A DNA stretch of 64,000 nt, taken from Caenorhabditis remanei (lineage: Eukaryota; Nematoda; Chromadorea; Rhabditida; Rhabditidae). Shown here piece after piece: positions 45,701-55,600 of this stretch. Every line of letters begins with the position of its first letter. The stretch's first letter is position 1. The position numbers were made by a program, and so were the translations under genes. The notes beneath the pieces were generated by a model, which saw only the letters and a program-made list of their open reading frames with translations, had not been told where the DNA came from and ran no database searches. Location: positions 4,402,001 to 4,466,000 of the forward strand of contig NC_071329.1 in NCBI RefSeq assembly GCF_010183535.1, given 5' to 3'.

Positions 45701-47724
45701 CGGTAGAGCGCAGTTGCAATTTTCTAAACGAGGACATTTTGAAACCGAGACGTTTTGAAACTGGGTTTTTAAATGTCTTGGTTTAAAAAATGCTCATTTT
45801 CGTCTGTCTGTGTGTCTGATTTCCGGATGTCCACTTCTCTCCCTAAACCCCAATATTTCCAGCGACCAACAACTGAAAATGTTGCTCCTCGACCTCTTCT
45901 TCGCTGGTATGGAAACTACAGTAACCACATTGAAATGGGCATTCCTCCTAATGGCTAAAGACCAACACGTCCAGAAGAGAGTACAAGAGGAGTTGGACAG
46001 TATCTCCCAGCCAATGATAGAGATTCAACACCGTACCCGTCTTCCCTACGTCCAGGCGACAATAAATGAAATCCAACGGATTGCCAACATTCTGCCGATC
46101 AACTTATTGAGAACAGTCGCAGAAGACATCGATATTGATGGATATCAATTTCATAAGGGAGACCTCATTATTCCACAAATATCGATTCTCATGAATGACC
46201 CTGAAATATTCGAGAATCCAGAAGTGTTCAACCCGTCGAGATTCCTGGATGACGGGATGAATGTGAAGAAGATTGACGAGTTCCTTCCGTTTAGTATCGG
46301 AAGGAGGCAGTGTCTTGGGGAATCGTTGGCCAGGGCGGAGTTGTACTTGATTTTTGCGAATTTGATGCAGAATTTCAGCTTTGAAGTGGCGGACGAGGTG
46401 ACTACTGAGGTTGGTGTCCAGAACCGCAATTTTTATTTTTCTAAAAATTACCAAAGTTTGAGAGCTCGTCACAATTTCTCAGACAATTCAACTTGCATGG
46501 TTTTGCCATATGTTACGAATCAAATATAGATCTCCATTTTTGCAGTTGACAACTTTTTTGTATGGGCGGTCCCTGAAGAGATACGGTATCTCTTTGGCTG
46601 TTAGCAGTAGAGCGTCACTGCTAGAGCCTTCAAGGTACCGTAGCTCTTTAGGGGGAGATTGTACAGAAAAGTGGTCAACTACAAAAATGAAGATTCAGGT
46701 TCGGTGTAAAACGTGAACATTAATTAAACAAAAATTGTTACGTTATTTTTGCATCATGACATCCTTTTTGAAGAAATGCGAATTTTCAAAATCATTGAAA
46801 AGTATTCAAGTTTGAGATAACATAACTGTATCACATGTTGTCCTGCTTTTTCAAATTTTTGGTATGTTATAAAACAAGTCTAGGTCTCTATTTTTGTAGT
46901 TGTCAACTTTTTTGTACGAGCCCTCCCCGTTGGGGCAGCTCGGACACCAGAATTCTGTGTTCTTAACAACTTCAAGGCGCTATAACTCATAGAGGGTTTG
47001 TACAGAAAAGTTGTCAACTACAAAGATAAATATCTATATTTGTTTTTTTAACATACCCGAACATTGGGCTAGTGTGACATCACGTAGGACGACAAATTTT
47101 TTGAAAACTCTTCAAAAAACAGGGAATCTTGTAATAGTGGTCAACTTTGTACGCTTGTAATAGTGTTACATTTAATTTTCATTTTGTCAAATTGTTAGTG
47201 AATTATAAAACAAACCTAGATCTCCATTTTTGCAATTGACAACTTTTTTGTATAAACCTTCCGAAGATAGATACAGCACTGATAATGATGTCTACACCGG
47301 GATGAGGTATCTTCCAAGCTTAGGTCCGTTGAGAGAGGTGTACCTCTGCATGGAGTGTCCGTACAAAAAAGTTGTCAACTACAAAAATAATGGTTTAGGT
47401 TTGTTCTGTAACATACTGAAAATTGAGAACAGTGGAGGGGAATGTGTTGGCTTCAAGTCGAAAACTTTTTTTCGAAGATTGTTTCCTTATCTGAAAAACT
47501 CGAATTCCTATAGATCAATTTTTCAGAAATTCTGGGAAAATCTTAAAAATTTGTCAGTTTTCTGCTAAAAACCAAATGTTTTGTGTGTACCTTCAATATA
47601 CCGGTATCCCCAAATTATTTCATTTTTTCAGCGAGTCCTCGGCCTTACCGTATCCCCAGTCGAATACTCCTGCAAGATCACCCGACGAGATATGGATCAT
47701 AATCAGAACTTTGTTAAACCATAA
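40745..47724 (+). CDS. Cytochrome P450, probable CYP33-like
   Basis: Haem-thiolate monooxygenase of the endoplasmic reticulum. Eight exons: 40745-40837, 40885-41014, 41072-41160, 42235-42328, 42533-42657, 43620-44056, 45863-46409, 47632-47724. All joints keep phase; 535 residues. Residues 1-50: hydrophobic anchor, then LPNGPMPWLVAGN. Helix C WREQRRF in exon 5. Oxygen-binding I helix AGMETT at 337-342; K-helix ExxR at Glu392/Arg395; PSRF at 447-450; haem loop FSIGRRQCLG at 466-475 with the thiolate Cys473. The last exon is hidden behind a 1.2-kb intron with a GTTGGT donor and TTTTTCAG acceptor; it supplies the usual P450 C-terminus (RVLGLTVSPVEYSCKITRR). Without it the frame would run on to a stop at 46527 with a non-P450 tail. 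CYP33 subfamily is my best guess from the N-terminal style and ending. Substrate unknown. Confidence 0.92.
41650..42065. repeat. Inverted-repeat region, GATTCTGAATCTG arms (P450 intron 3)
   Basis: TTCTGAATCTGTTTTCAAAA (41798) is mirrored by TTTAAAAACAGATTCAGAAT (41945), with CAAAATGAACC/GGTTCATTTTG inside. The left flank (ACCTGAACAAGGACGGGAAG, 41657) has a direct copy at 48388. Related words occur at 17268, 36530 and 50780. Confidence 0.6.
42727..42799 (+). tRNA. tRNA-Asn (anticodon GTT)
   Basis: A 73-base cloverleaf read by eye. Acceptor stem GCTTCCG pairs with CGGGAGC (one T-G wobble). D arm GCGC/GCGC. Anticodon stem TTCGG/CCGAA with loop CTGTTAA, anticodon GTT. Variable loop AGGTT, then T arm GGTGG-TTCGAGC-CCACC and discriminator G. 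A run of six T at 42804-42809 is the RNA polymerase III terminator. The A box TGGCGCAATAGG and B box GGTTCGAGCCC are intact, so it is probably a functional gene. It lies in intron 5 of the P450 gene, same strand. Confidence 0.93.
44083..44465. mobile_element. Near-perfect long palindrome, CCCTCGAC ends
   Basis: Arms of about 155 bases (44083-44237 and 44304-44465) are almost perfect mirror images around a 66-base loop. Landmarks: GACCTATATCATTGGAAAGC with GCTTTCCAATGATATAGGTC, and GGACCCCTGGCAAGTCATTA with TAATGACTTGCCAGGGGTCC. Non-autonomous MITE in P450 intron 6. Confidence 0.85.
44804..45526. mobile_element. Element with GTAGTCCTCGTGGACAA ends interrupted by a LINE
   Basis: GTAGTCCTCGTGGACAAT occurs twice on the left (44805 and 44861) and inverted on the right (ATTGTCCACGAGGACTAC, 45509-45526). 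The LINE fragment lies between. It can be read as a hairpin element into which the LINE copied itself. Confidence 0.55.
44934..45475 (-). pseudogene. 5'-truncated non-LTR retrotransposon (LINE), reverse transcriptase C-terminus
   Basis: The minus-strand frame 45077-45430 encodes 117 residues: VKSIEAVQNNFTRRVMFRVA, YRSAAERLIDYNLQTLKDRR and FFQKLLLGKI. This resembles the end of the polymerase of CR1/Jockey-type LINEs (an IE-VQ-FTRR block, then a LETLKDRR-like block and a hydrophobic lead to the end). No upstream catalytic domains are present. The 3' end (44934-44955) is a TAA-type tail, as in several nematode LINEs. Dead fragment in P450 intron 6. Confidence 0.6.
45578..45718. mobile_element. 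Short MITE with TGCAACTGCGCTC ends
   Basis: TGCAACTGCGCTCTACCGAA (45579) mirrors CGGTAGAGCGCAGTTGCA (45701-45718). Interior carries GAGAGACGCAGAGAAAC, also found in the copies near 38270 and 61555. Confidence 0.7.
46525..47400. repeat. Row of TAGTTGACAACTTTTTTG hairpins in the last P450 intron
   Basis: Three successive hairpins: 46536-46690, 46880-47035 and 47225-47395. Each has ATTTTTG(T/C)A(G/A)TTGACAAC on the left and GTTGTCAACTACAAA on the right, with different GC-rich loops. The loop of the second (GCTCGGACACCAGAATTCTG, 46939) is present in inverted form at 48785-48815. These insertions separate the last P450 exon from the rest of the gene. Confidence 0.7.
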
Positions 47725-48369
47725 GTTTGTAGATCACGGAATATCGGAGTGTCGTACTCATTTTAGCCCAAATAGGAACTCTATCATGTCTGTACATACT
47801 TTTCCTCTTCTTGTCTTTCTTCAATGAAGATTTCCCTCATTTTCTTAATCCCTTGGATTTGTTTCATTGTTTTATTCCCTTAGGCTCATTTTTATGATCT
47901 TACACACGTCCTGAAAACTCTGTGCACAGAAATATTAGGAAGTCTTTTCTGCAGAGCAGTGATTTATGGCGGAGCATAGAAATTCCGGAGAGGGGTGTCT
48001 GGCGACGCGGTGACAAATGGGTGATGGTGTAAACCTGAAGGAGAGGGGATGAAAAGGGGGAGGGGGGGAACATATTTATGACAGTGCATGACTTTTTGAC
48101 GGTACGGATGGTTTATGGCGGGTACAGTAGGGGCAACTGGTGAGCAGACGGATATTAATGGGGAATTTTTGGTGCTGGGAGACAGTTGGAGAGGTACAGT
48201 AATGAATTATTGCAAGTGCCGTTACTGTTGAGAGCGCGGAGAATTGGATGATCTGGAAAAATCTGGGTACTAAGGTTATTATTGAAAAATTTTTCTATAT
48301 TTTTCATACCGTATTTATTCTAATAGAACGGCATGTTGGATTGAAATTTTACTTTCTCATGTTTAAGCA

Positions 48370-50810
48370 AAAATGTATTATTTGATACCTGTACAAGGAC
48401 GGGCAGGAGACTTAAGCAACTCAAAAACTTTTGGAATATTGGAAGCGATGTTTATAGAGCTCCGTGCTCTACCCAAATTTCAGATTTCAAAAAACATTTT
48501 TTATATGATTACAAAGCGGACGTCATGAGGAGTCTGAATCTGTTTTCAAAATTTGATTAGCGTCAAAATGAACGGAGATACAGAGATTTCAAGTTGGCGT
48601 ATCAGAACGTGTGTCTCTCCAAATCACCACTTTTGAAACAGTCTCACGTCGCCAATTCTTCTTCGATTTTTTTGAATTTTTGTTATGCTATGAAACAAAT
48701 CTAGATCTTTATTTTTGTAGTTGACAACTTTTTTGCCCAAACCCTCCATGGAGAGATATAGCGCCTTGAAGGTGTTGACAACACAGAATTCTTGTGTCCT
48801 AGCTGCCCCAACGGGGACGGCCCGTAACTTTCTGGAAAGTGTCATTTTCCATGACTAATTTTCTTCTCTTCTTTCTTTTTCAATGCGCGCCAAAGGTACG
48901 CCAGTGTGTCTGTCATCTGTCAATAAGATATCTTTTTGACGTGGAATTTTTTTTCTTATCAAGTACAAACGCGACAAAGACACCCCAGATTTTTATCATT
49001 AAAAATACACTAAACCAAGACATTCTTTTGCTTCTGTATCCAAATGCGCCAAAGGCACCCCAGCGTATTTATCATTTGTTAATGTTCTATAACATATGGC
49101 AAAATCATGCAAATAGTGTTGCCTGGGAATTTGTGACGAGTTCTCAAATTTTGATGATTTTTAGAAAAATAAATATTAAGTTTTGGATTTTTCAGTTGAA
49201 AATGCCCAACTTTGAGAGTGTGTCATGGTAATACTGGTTGAACCATTAAATAGATTTTTAATGGATCGTATAGATCAAAAGTAGAGCTCCATTTTTGTAG
49301 TTGACAACTTTTTTGTACGGGCACTCCCTAGCAAGTTACGTATCGACAAAATAATTTCTCCCTCAAATCGACCAATTTCAGTGCAAAATAGTACGATTTT
49401 TGAGATGTCCCCTTAAAATGACCATAACTCTCTAGGGAGTGTCTGTACAAAAAAGTTTTCAACTACAAAAATAAAGATCTACCTTTGATTTGTATGATCC
49501 ATTAAAAATCTACTTGATGGGACAATAAGTATTACCATGACCCACTCTCAAAGTTGGGCATTTTCAACTGAAAAAGACAAAACTTCATATACTTTTGAGC
49601 GGTACTGTAGAATGGATATACCTTATCAGACACCTCCATATCCCATCCCACTGCGACCTGTTGCCATAACACGTGTAACCATCTTACCTAATCCAATCAA
49701 AACCTAATTAAGTATACACAAACACTATTCTTCTCCTAATCCTAATATCCGTATACATACATAGTCTCATCCATATTACACCTCCACTCTCTATCAAAAC
49801 ACACTGTTACAAATACCTGAGGGGCGGAAAGAACAAGGAGACGTGCCGAGAGTTGCGCAACCGGCTTCCCCGTCCGTCCGCTTGCGGACCCGCCCGGGGT
49901 TTCTTAACTCGCCGAGCAACAGAAGTTCTTTTGAAGTTGACCGAATTATGTAAAAGAGAGAAAGCGGAGTCTATTACGTCTTGTTCAATTGGATACGACA
50001 CCGTTTAAACTATTAGGATTGAGAATTGGTTACTGGGGAAATGACACATTTTGTAGATTGTGAAAAGTCTAAAAGTCTGGGGTGTCTTTGGCGCATTTTA
50101 ATAGGACATCAACATTTCCCTCAAGGATATTGGGCAGAGATGTTGGGAAGTGAAAATTTTCTTATCCGGAAGTCGGAAGTGAAATTTCTTATCCGGAAGT
50201 CGGTAGTCGGAAGTTGGAAGTGAAAAAAACCCGGAAGTCGGAAGTCGGAATTCCCAACAACACTGATATTGGGTCTGATTGACAAATGTCAAACAATGCT
50301 GGGGTACCTTTGGAGCATTTGGATAAAGAAGCAAGAGAAGATTTTGTCAATAAATGTCTGGGGTGTCTTTGACGCGTTTGTACTCATAAGAGGGAATTTC
50401 AACTCAAAAAGATATCTTATTGACAGATGGCAGACACACTGGCGTACCTTTGGCGCGTTTTGAAAGAGCAAGCAGAGAAGAAATGAGTCATGGAAAATGA
50501 CACTTTCCAGAAATTTCGAATTGTGTTATGTTATTTTCGATTTCTTTTGTTTTTGTTGTATGAAAATTTTCCGAATTTCAAAAAAAAACAATATTCTGAA
50601 AAATAGTCAATTTTTTAACAATCACAGAGTTTTTATGAGTCAAAAAACTTCAACGCGCTCTAACTCTTCTGTGAGGGTCAAAAAGTTATCATTCACAAAA
50701 GTGGTGATCTAGATTTGGTATACGTTCCGAAACCCCAACTTGAAATCTCTGTATCTCCGTTCATTTTGACGTTAATCAAATTTTGAAAAGAAATTCAGAA
50801 TCCTTACAAC
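48370..50810. mobile_element. Nested inverted-repeat complex
   Basis: Outer arms: TGAATCTGTTTTCAAAATTT at 48535 against CAAATTTTGAAAAGAAATTC at 50767, with GAACGGAGATACAGAGATTT against its mirror near 50745. Inner arms: CTGGAAAGTGTCATTTTCCA (48832) against TGGAAAATGACACTTTCCAG (50491-50510), continuing for about 250 bases including GGTACGCCAGTGTGTCTG. Inside is another hairpin (49195-49625) of the TAGTTGACAAC type, and a GC-rich block at 49830-49920 with a CGTCCGCTTGCGGAC hairpin. At least three insertion layers. Confidence 0.65.
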
Positions 50811-51576
50811 TTGAGTTTAATAATAGTATAATTTTTTTGTTAAAACTAATGAGAAAATTTCGCAAAACAAATCAAAACAAAAAAAAGAAACCGAAAAAGA
50901 TAAAATTCCCGATTTCCGGAATCCGGAACTTAAAATTTTTCAATTTTTTGAGTTTAAAAAGTACTTTTTTCTATAGTACATCCTTTCGGGGTTTTATCCT
51001 TAAAAGTCGTTTTAAACTTGATTATCATCAAAAAAAACCATCGAAAAAATGACTTGGCCTTGTAAATTTAAAACATTTAAAAAATGTATTCAGTACAACT
51101 ATCGTCTTGATGTGTCACCACTCCTGTTTTAGGGGCGGAGCCTAAAAATTGAATAAAAATTTAAAGCCCGCAAACAGTTCTCGTATTTTGACAATAAAAA
51201 TGTAGATTTATTTTTCAAAAATTGCTAAATTGGACCTTTTGACGTAGCCGGTACCCTGTCAAACATGAAAAAACAGAGACAAATTTCTTTTCTCTTATTT
51301 TCAGATAAAATACACCGAAAATCTGTATTTTCTGAGCCAAATCACAGTTTTCATCAAAATCACACCCCCATGTTGTCAATAGAGCGTACTTATGACTTCT
51401 GTATGTTAAGGTTTTGAAAAAGTTCTAAATTTTTTGTTTATTTTTTTTGTCATTCCCCACCAACTGCCTATTTTCTTTTCTTTTTCTTCCAAAGCGAAAT
51501 TTGATAAAAATCTTGAGAAGCAATTACTCCTCTCATTCTCTCCTGAAAGCTCTCAACAAATCGTTCATCTTCGTTT

Positions 51577-51604
51577 CCCCCCCCCCCCCCCCCCCCCCCC
51601 CCCC
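51577..51604. repeat. 28-base homopolymer C tract
   Basis: An uninterrupted run of C, about 1 kb upstream of the hlh-1 start codon. The complementary G strand can form a G-quadruplex. In C. elegans such tracts are deleted when the DOG-1/FANCJ helicase is absent. Confidence 0.9.
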
Positions 51605-52628
51605 TTCCCTACAGTAGAGAGCAAGAGAGCTATCCAAGTGGGCGTGGCCTATCCTGGGGGACACACAGTGCACACACAGGAGGAGGAGGAGGGACCCAGA
51701 AGATGGAGTCAGTTGGCTCGGTTCGGGGGTGTCAGTTGTGCTTTGGAAATGGTCCCGTTGGCGACACGCGGCTGCTTACCTACACAACTGACACTTTTTC
51801 AGCCTTTCTATTACTTTCTCTTTTTGGATTTTTTAAGGAAATGGGGGACGAGGGGTACTGTAGAGGTGGGGATCTAGATTGGGGAGGTTAAGAGGATTCG
51901 AATGGATATAAATAGTGTATGAGTAGAATTTGGTGGGTCATGGGTGAGCTGTCTGTAACAAAATGTGACTTACATTTTTCGAAAAAACAGAATCTGAGGT
52001 TTAAAATAAGCTAAAAATCAATGTTTTAGGATAATTTTGAAGACAGTTACAGCTTGCTCACTCGTTTGTCATTATAATTTCAAATTTTTGTACTTTTACT
52101 CAAGTATTTTGAAAACTGAAGATTTCAGCTTTGAAATTAATCAAAAAACTAGGTTTTAGGACTTTTTTGAGCAAAGTTATGAAGTTTTGAAAAAGGATTT
52201 CCCAATTATTTTTGAATTTCTGAGTACCCCAATTAGGCAAATCAAATTTTCATATTTATTTTTTGTTTTTCCTAAAATCTGAAATTCCAGCTTCAGTTTA
52301 AGCTATAAACGACGCCGCTATGAATATTTTGAGCAAAGATGTGACTGTTCAAAAAAAAAAAGTAAAAAAATTTTATTCGAAAATTTCAGCTTTTCGGACT
52401 TTCCAAGAGCAGCTAACGTGATGAAAACGTTTGTATATTTTTGTTTTTTCAAAAATTCCGAATTTCAGCTTTAAAATGAGCCTGGAATGAGCATTCTAGG
52501 ACTATTTTTTAAAAAGTTACAACGAAAAAATCGATTCTCAATTTTTCCGCTTTCAAATCAGCTGATCTTTTTTTCTATTTTCCCCTATGACTCATCCCCT
52601 TCATAAATTCTAGCCACAAACAACAAAA

Positions 52629-55600
52629 ATGAACACTGAAACGTCGACCGCTCCGACGGACAACTACGACACCAACATCTACTACACGCCGAGTCCACGT
52701 GTCACCGCCAACGACATCACCACTCTGACGACGTTCGCGACGCCAGTGCCGACGGGATTGGACTATGCGAACTCTCAATATGATATCTATAGGTTGGTCA
52801 TGGGTCTCGAGGCGATAAGGGGGAATACTGTAACATAGCCTACCATAGCCTAGCATAGCCTAGCATAGCCTAGCATAGCCTAGCATAGCCTAGCATAGCC
52901 TAAACTAACATTAGACCTACTTAGAGCATATTTAGACCACCCTTAACCATGCCTTAAAATATGTTTACCACTTCCCCTCCTTTTCCTTAAAACTAAACGA
53001 GAAAAGGGATTAAAGTCCCTATTGTTGCTAACATGTAAACACTACTCCCCACCCCATTCCCCTCCCACCATGACCTAAATCATAAATTAAAACTTTCCCA
53101 GAAGGGGGAAGTCATCCTTGTAGTCATAAATCAGGACACCCCGCCAAAAAAATGAATGAGCCGCCTGTGTCCTTTTGAAGGGGGGCGAACAAAGGGAATC
53201 ATCTGGTGTGGCTCTCTGCTGGCCACTCTATAAGCAATTTGTCAATTTGGGGGTACGGTGAGACAGATTGACTACTAGTGGAAAAAAGGATCCTAAGGGG
53301 CCAAGTTTACTGGGATTAAGGTGACTATGAGGAAAAAATGGTAGATCAAAACTTCAAAGAGCTGTAACTTGGCTCAAAATTGGTAGCGAAAAGTGGTTTT
53401 GGGCACATTTTAAAGCGTGATTTTTATATTTTGAGGTCAAAATGTTTTGGGAGCAATTTTACCGTATTTTAAGGGTTATAATGAAGTCAACGTTAGAAAA
53501 TAGCGAAAAAAGTCAAACTAGCGATAACTTGGCTCGAAATTGACATGGAAAGATTGTTTTTGGCTTGTTCAAGCTGATTTTTATGAAAAATCAGGTTTTT
53601 CGGGTGCTGGTCCGGTTTTTTCAAAATTACACAATTTTTGGAATGTCTTAAGTCCTAAAACTCAATTTTTTTGGAAAATTATTCAAATGGCTAAAATTGG
53701 CTTTAAATCATGAATATAACCATTTTTTGAGGTCCTTTTTAAGCATTATTCAAAATTTGAAACCTGTTAAACAGATATTCACTCTAAAATAATTTTCGCT
53801 AAGGCTAACTGGAAGAAAATTCAAAATTTCCAAAAAAAAACATTTTTTGAAAATTTACCTAACTTTGACATCATGCCAGTCTTTCAATTTTATTTTAATT
53901 TTTCCAATTTTTTGATATGTTATGAAACAAACCTAGAACTCTATTTTTGTAGTTGACAACTTTTTTCTACGGACCCTCCCTGAACCAGGGCGGCTCAAGG
54001 TAGTGGGGTACCTCGGCACTGAGCAACCTGTAGTGGTCTAGGGACGACTTGTACAAAAAAGTTGTCAACTACAAAAATGTAGGTCTAGGGTGGTTTTATA
54101 ACGTCTCTAAAATTGGGCAAGATGGAATCAAAGGTTAAAGAGTTATAAGCTTGGGAATTTCCCGTAAAAATTTATTTTTTCAAAATTTAGTATCACAGCA
54201 ACTTCAATATAGCTATCAGATTATATCTCGAATTCAAAATAATTTAAGGAAAATAAATTATCCTCCGCTCCACCACGACTAAAACTAATATCATGAGGGA
54301 TTCGGGGGGTCGACCTCCACCACCAGAAGGCGAATGTCTGAATGAAGACGGGGGCTGTGTGTGAGAGCACCTGATATAGTTGCAGCAATTGCGCGCCAAA
54401 CGCGCCCCGCAACTGACTTCTCTCCAGCAGCTCCTGCTCACGGATCACCAACTGTGATGATGCATCTTTCGACTCGCATCTGAAACAATTGTCTTTTACA
54501 TTTACACAAATAACTTTGATGCTCCGCAGGTGTTCCCTTAGTAGTGGCTAATTGACACCAATTTAAGGTTAGGTTCTGTACCTTGTCTCCTCGAGCTACC
54601 GTAACCCGGTGTGAGCTCCTCACTCGTCTCTCCCTCTCTTAACGGCGATTTGATGGATTGTTCTACGGCGATTCGGCTTTGAGCAAGGGGCGTGAGAGAG
54701 CACTGGGAAAGAGGAGAGGGCAGAGAGACAGAGCGGGGAATGGGATTCTTTTACAAAAAGATGGCAGTTGGCGTCTCTGGATCTCGAGGATAGGTAAAGG
54801 GAGGATGATATATATTATCTCGCGAAGAGACTCTTCTCTTTGAAAAGTGATAGAGGGGGGGGGGGGATTAGGCAAGGGGGACGGGCGGTAAAAAGAGGAA
54901 GTCTGTGGGTACGGTTTCAGATTTCTGTTATTGTGCGGTAGTTTTTTAGGTAAAAGGAGGAGGTAGCTTAGGTTTTGAAGTTATGGACATCCGGACAGAC
55001 CGACATGCAGGCGTTCATAGTTTGGAAACCATCGGAATGGACATCTAGACAGACCGAAACACGGACGTTCCGGACATCCGGACATAAAGATACACAGACA
55101 GACAAACAGTGAAAAAGACACACAGACAGACAAACAGTTTTTTTTCTTTTTTACAATTTTTCATCGAAAATGTGAAAATTTTTAAAGATTTTCGAAATTT
55201 CTTAAAATCTAAGATTTGACTTTTTCCCCAAACCTTTAAAAACTTTCAAAAAAAAGATTCGAAAAAAAAAAATTTCGAATTTTGGTGCGAGTTATCCGGG
55301 ACCGGGCCTTAACAAGTATGATGACCAGATCTTTCTCAACTTTTTGCCTGACTGTGCGTCGGGATGTCCGGATGTCCGGAATGTTATGATCCTGAAAAAT
55401 ACCTGCTGGACGGTCACCTCATCTCAGGACATCCGGACTGTCAGACACACAGACAGACAACTTCTTACTCCGAGCGATATATTGAATGTCTGTCTTCTGT
55501 TTGTCGGGATGTATGTCCTGATGTCCGGATTTCCAGAAAATCCAAGTAGACTGGCCAACCGTATAAATCCGAGAAAAAAGTTTTTTTAAAATTTACCAAA

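Larger units (their letters stand above)
47725..52610. other. Intergenic region between the P450 gene and hlh-1
   Basis: No exon seen. It contains a partial TIR of the 5.8-kb element family (about 48309-48335), the nested inverted-repeat complex 48370-50810, and AT-rich DNA. The last 1.2 kb should contain the hlh-1 promoter: a 28-base C tract, then AT-rich DNA leading to a candidate trans-splice acceptor AAATTCTAG (ends 52613), 15 bases before the start codon. Confidence 0.5.

Noticed and set aside
46410..46529. Read-through C-terminus of the P450
   Set aside because: Not P450-like, ends in a hairpin repeat; the exon at 47632 fits the family and the phase.
51434..51877. 147-residue frame upstream of hlh-1
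   Set aside because: Driven by the poly-C tract (polyproline) and flanking pyrimidine-rich DNA; no splice context.
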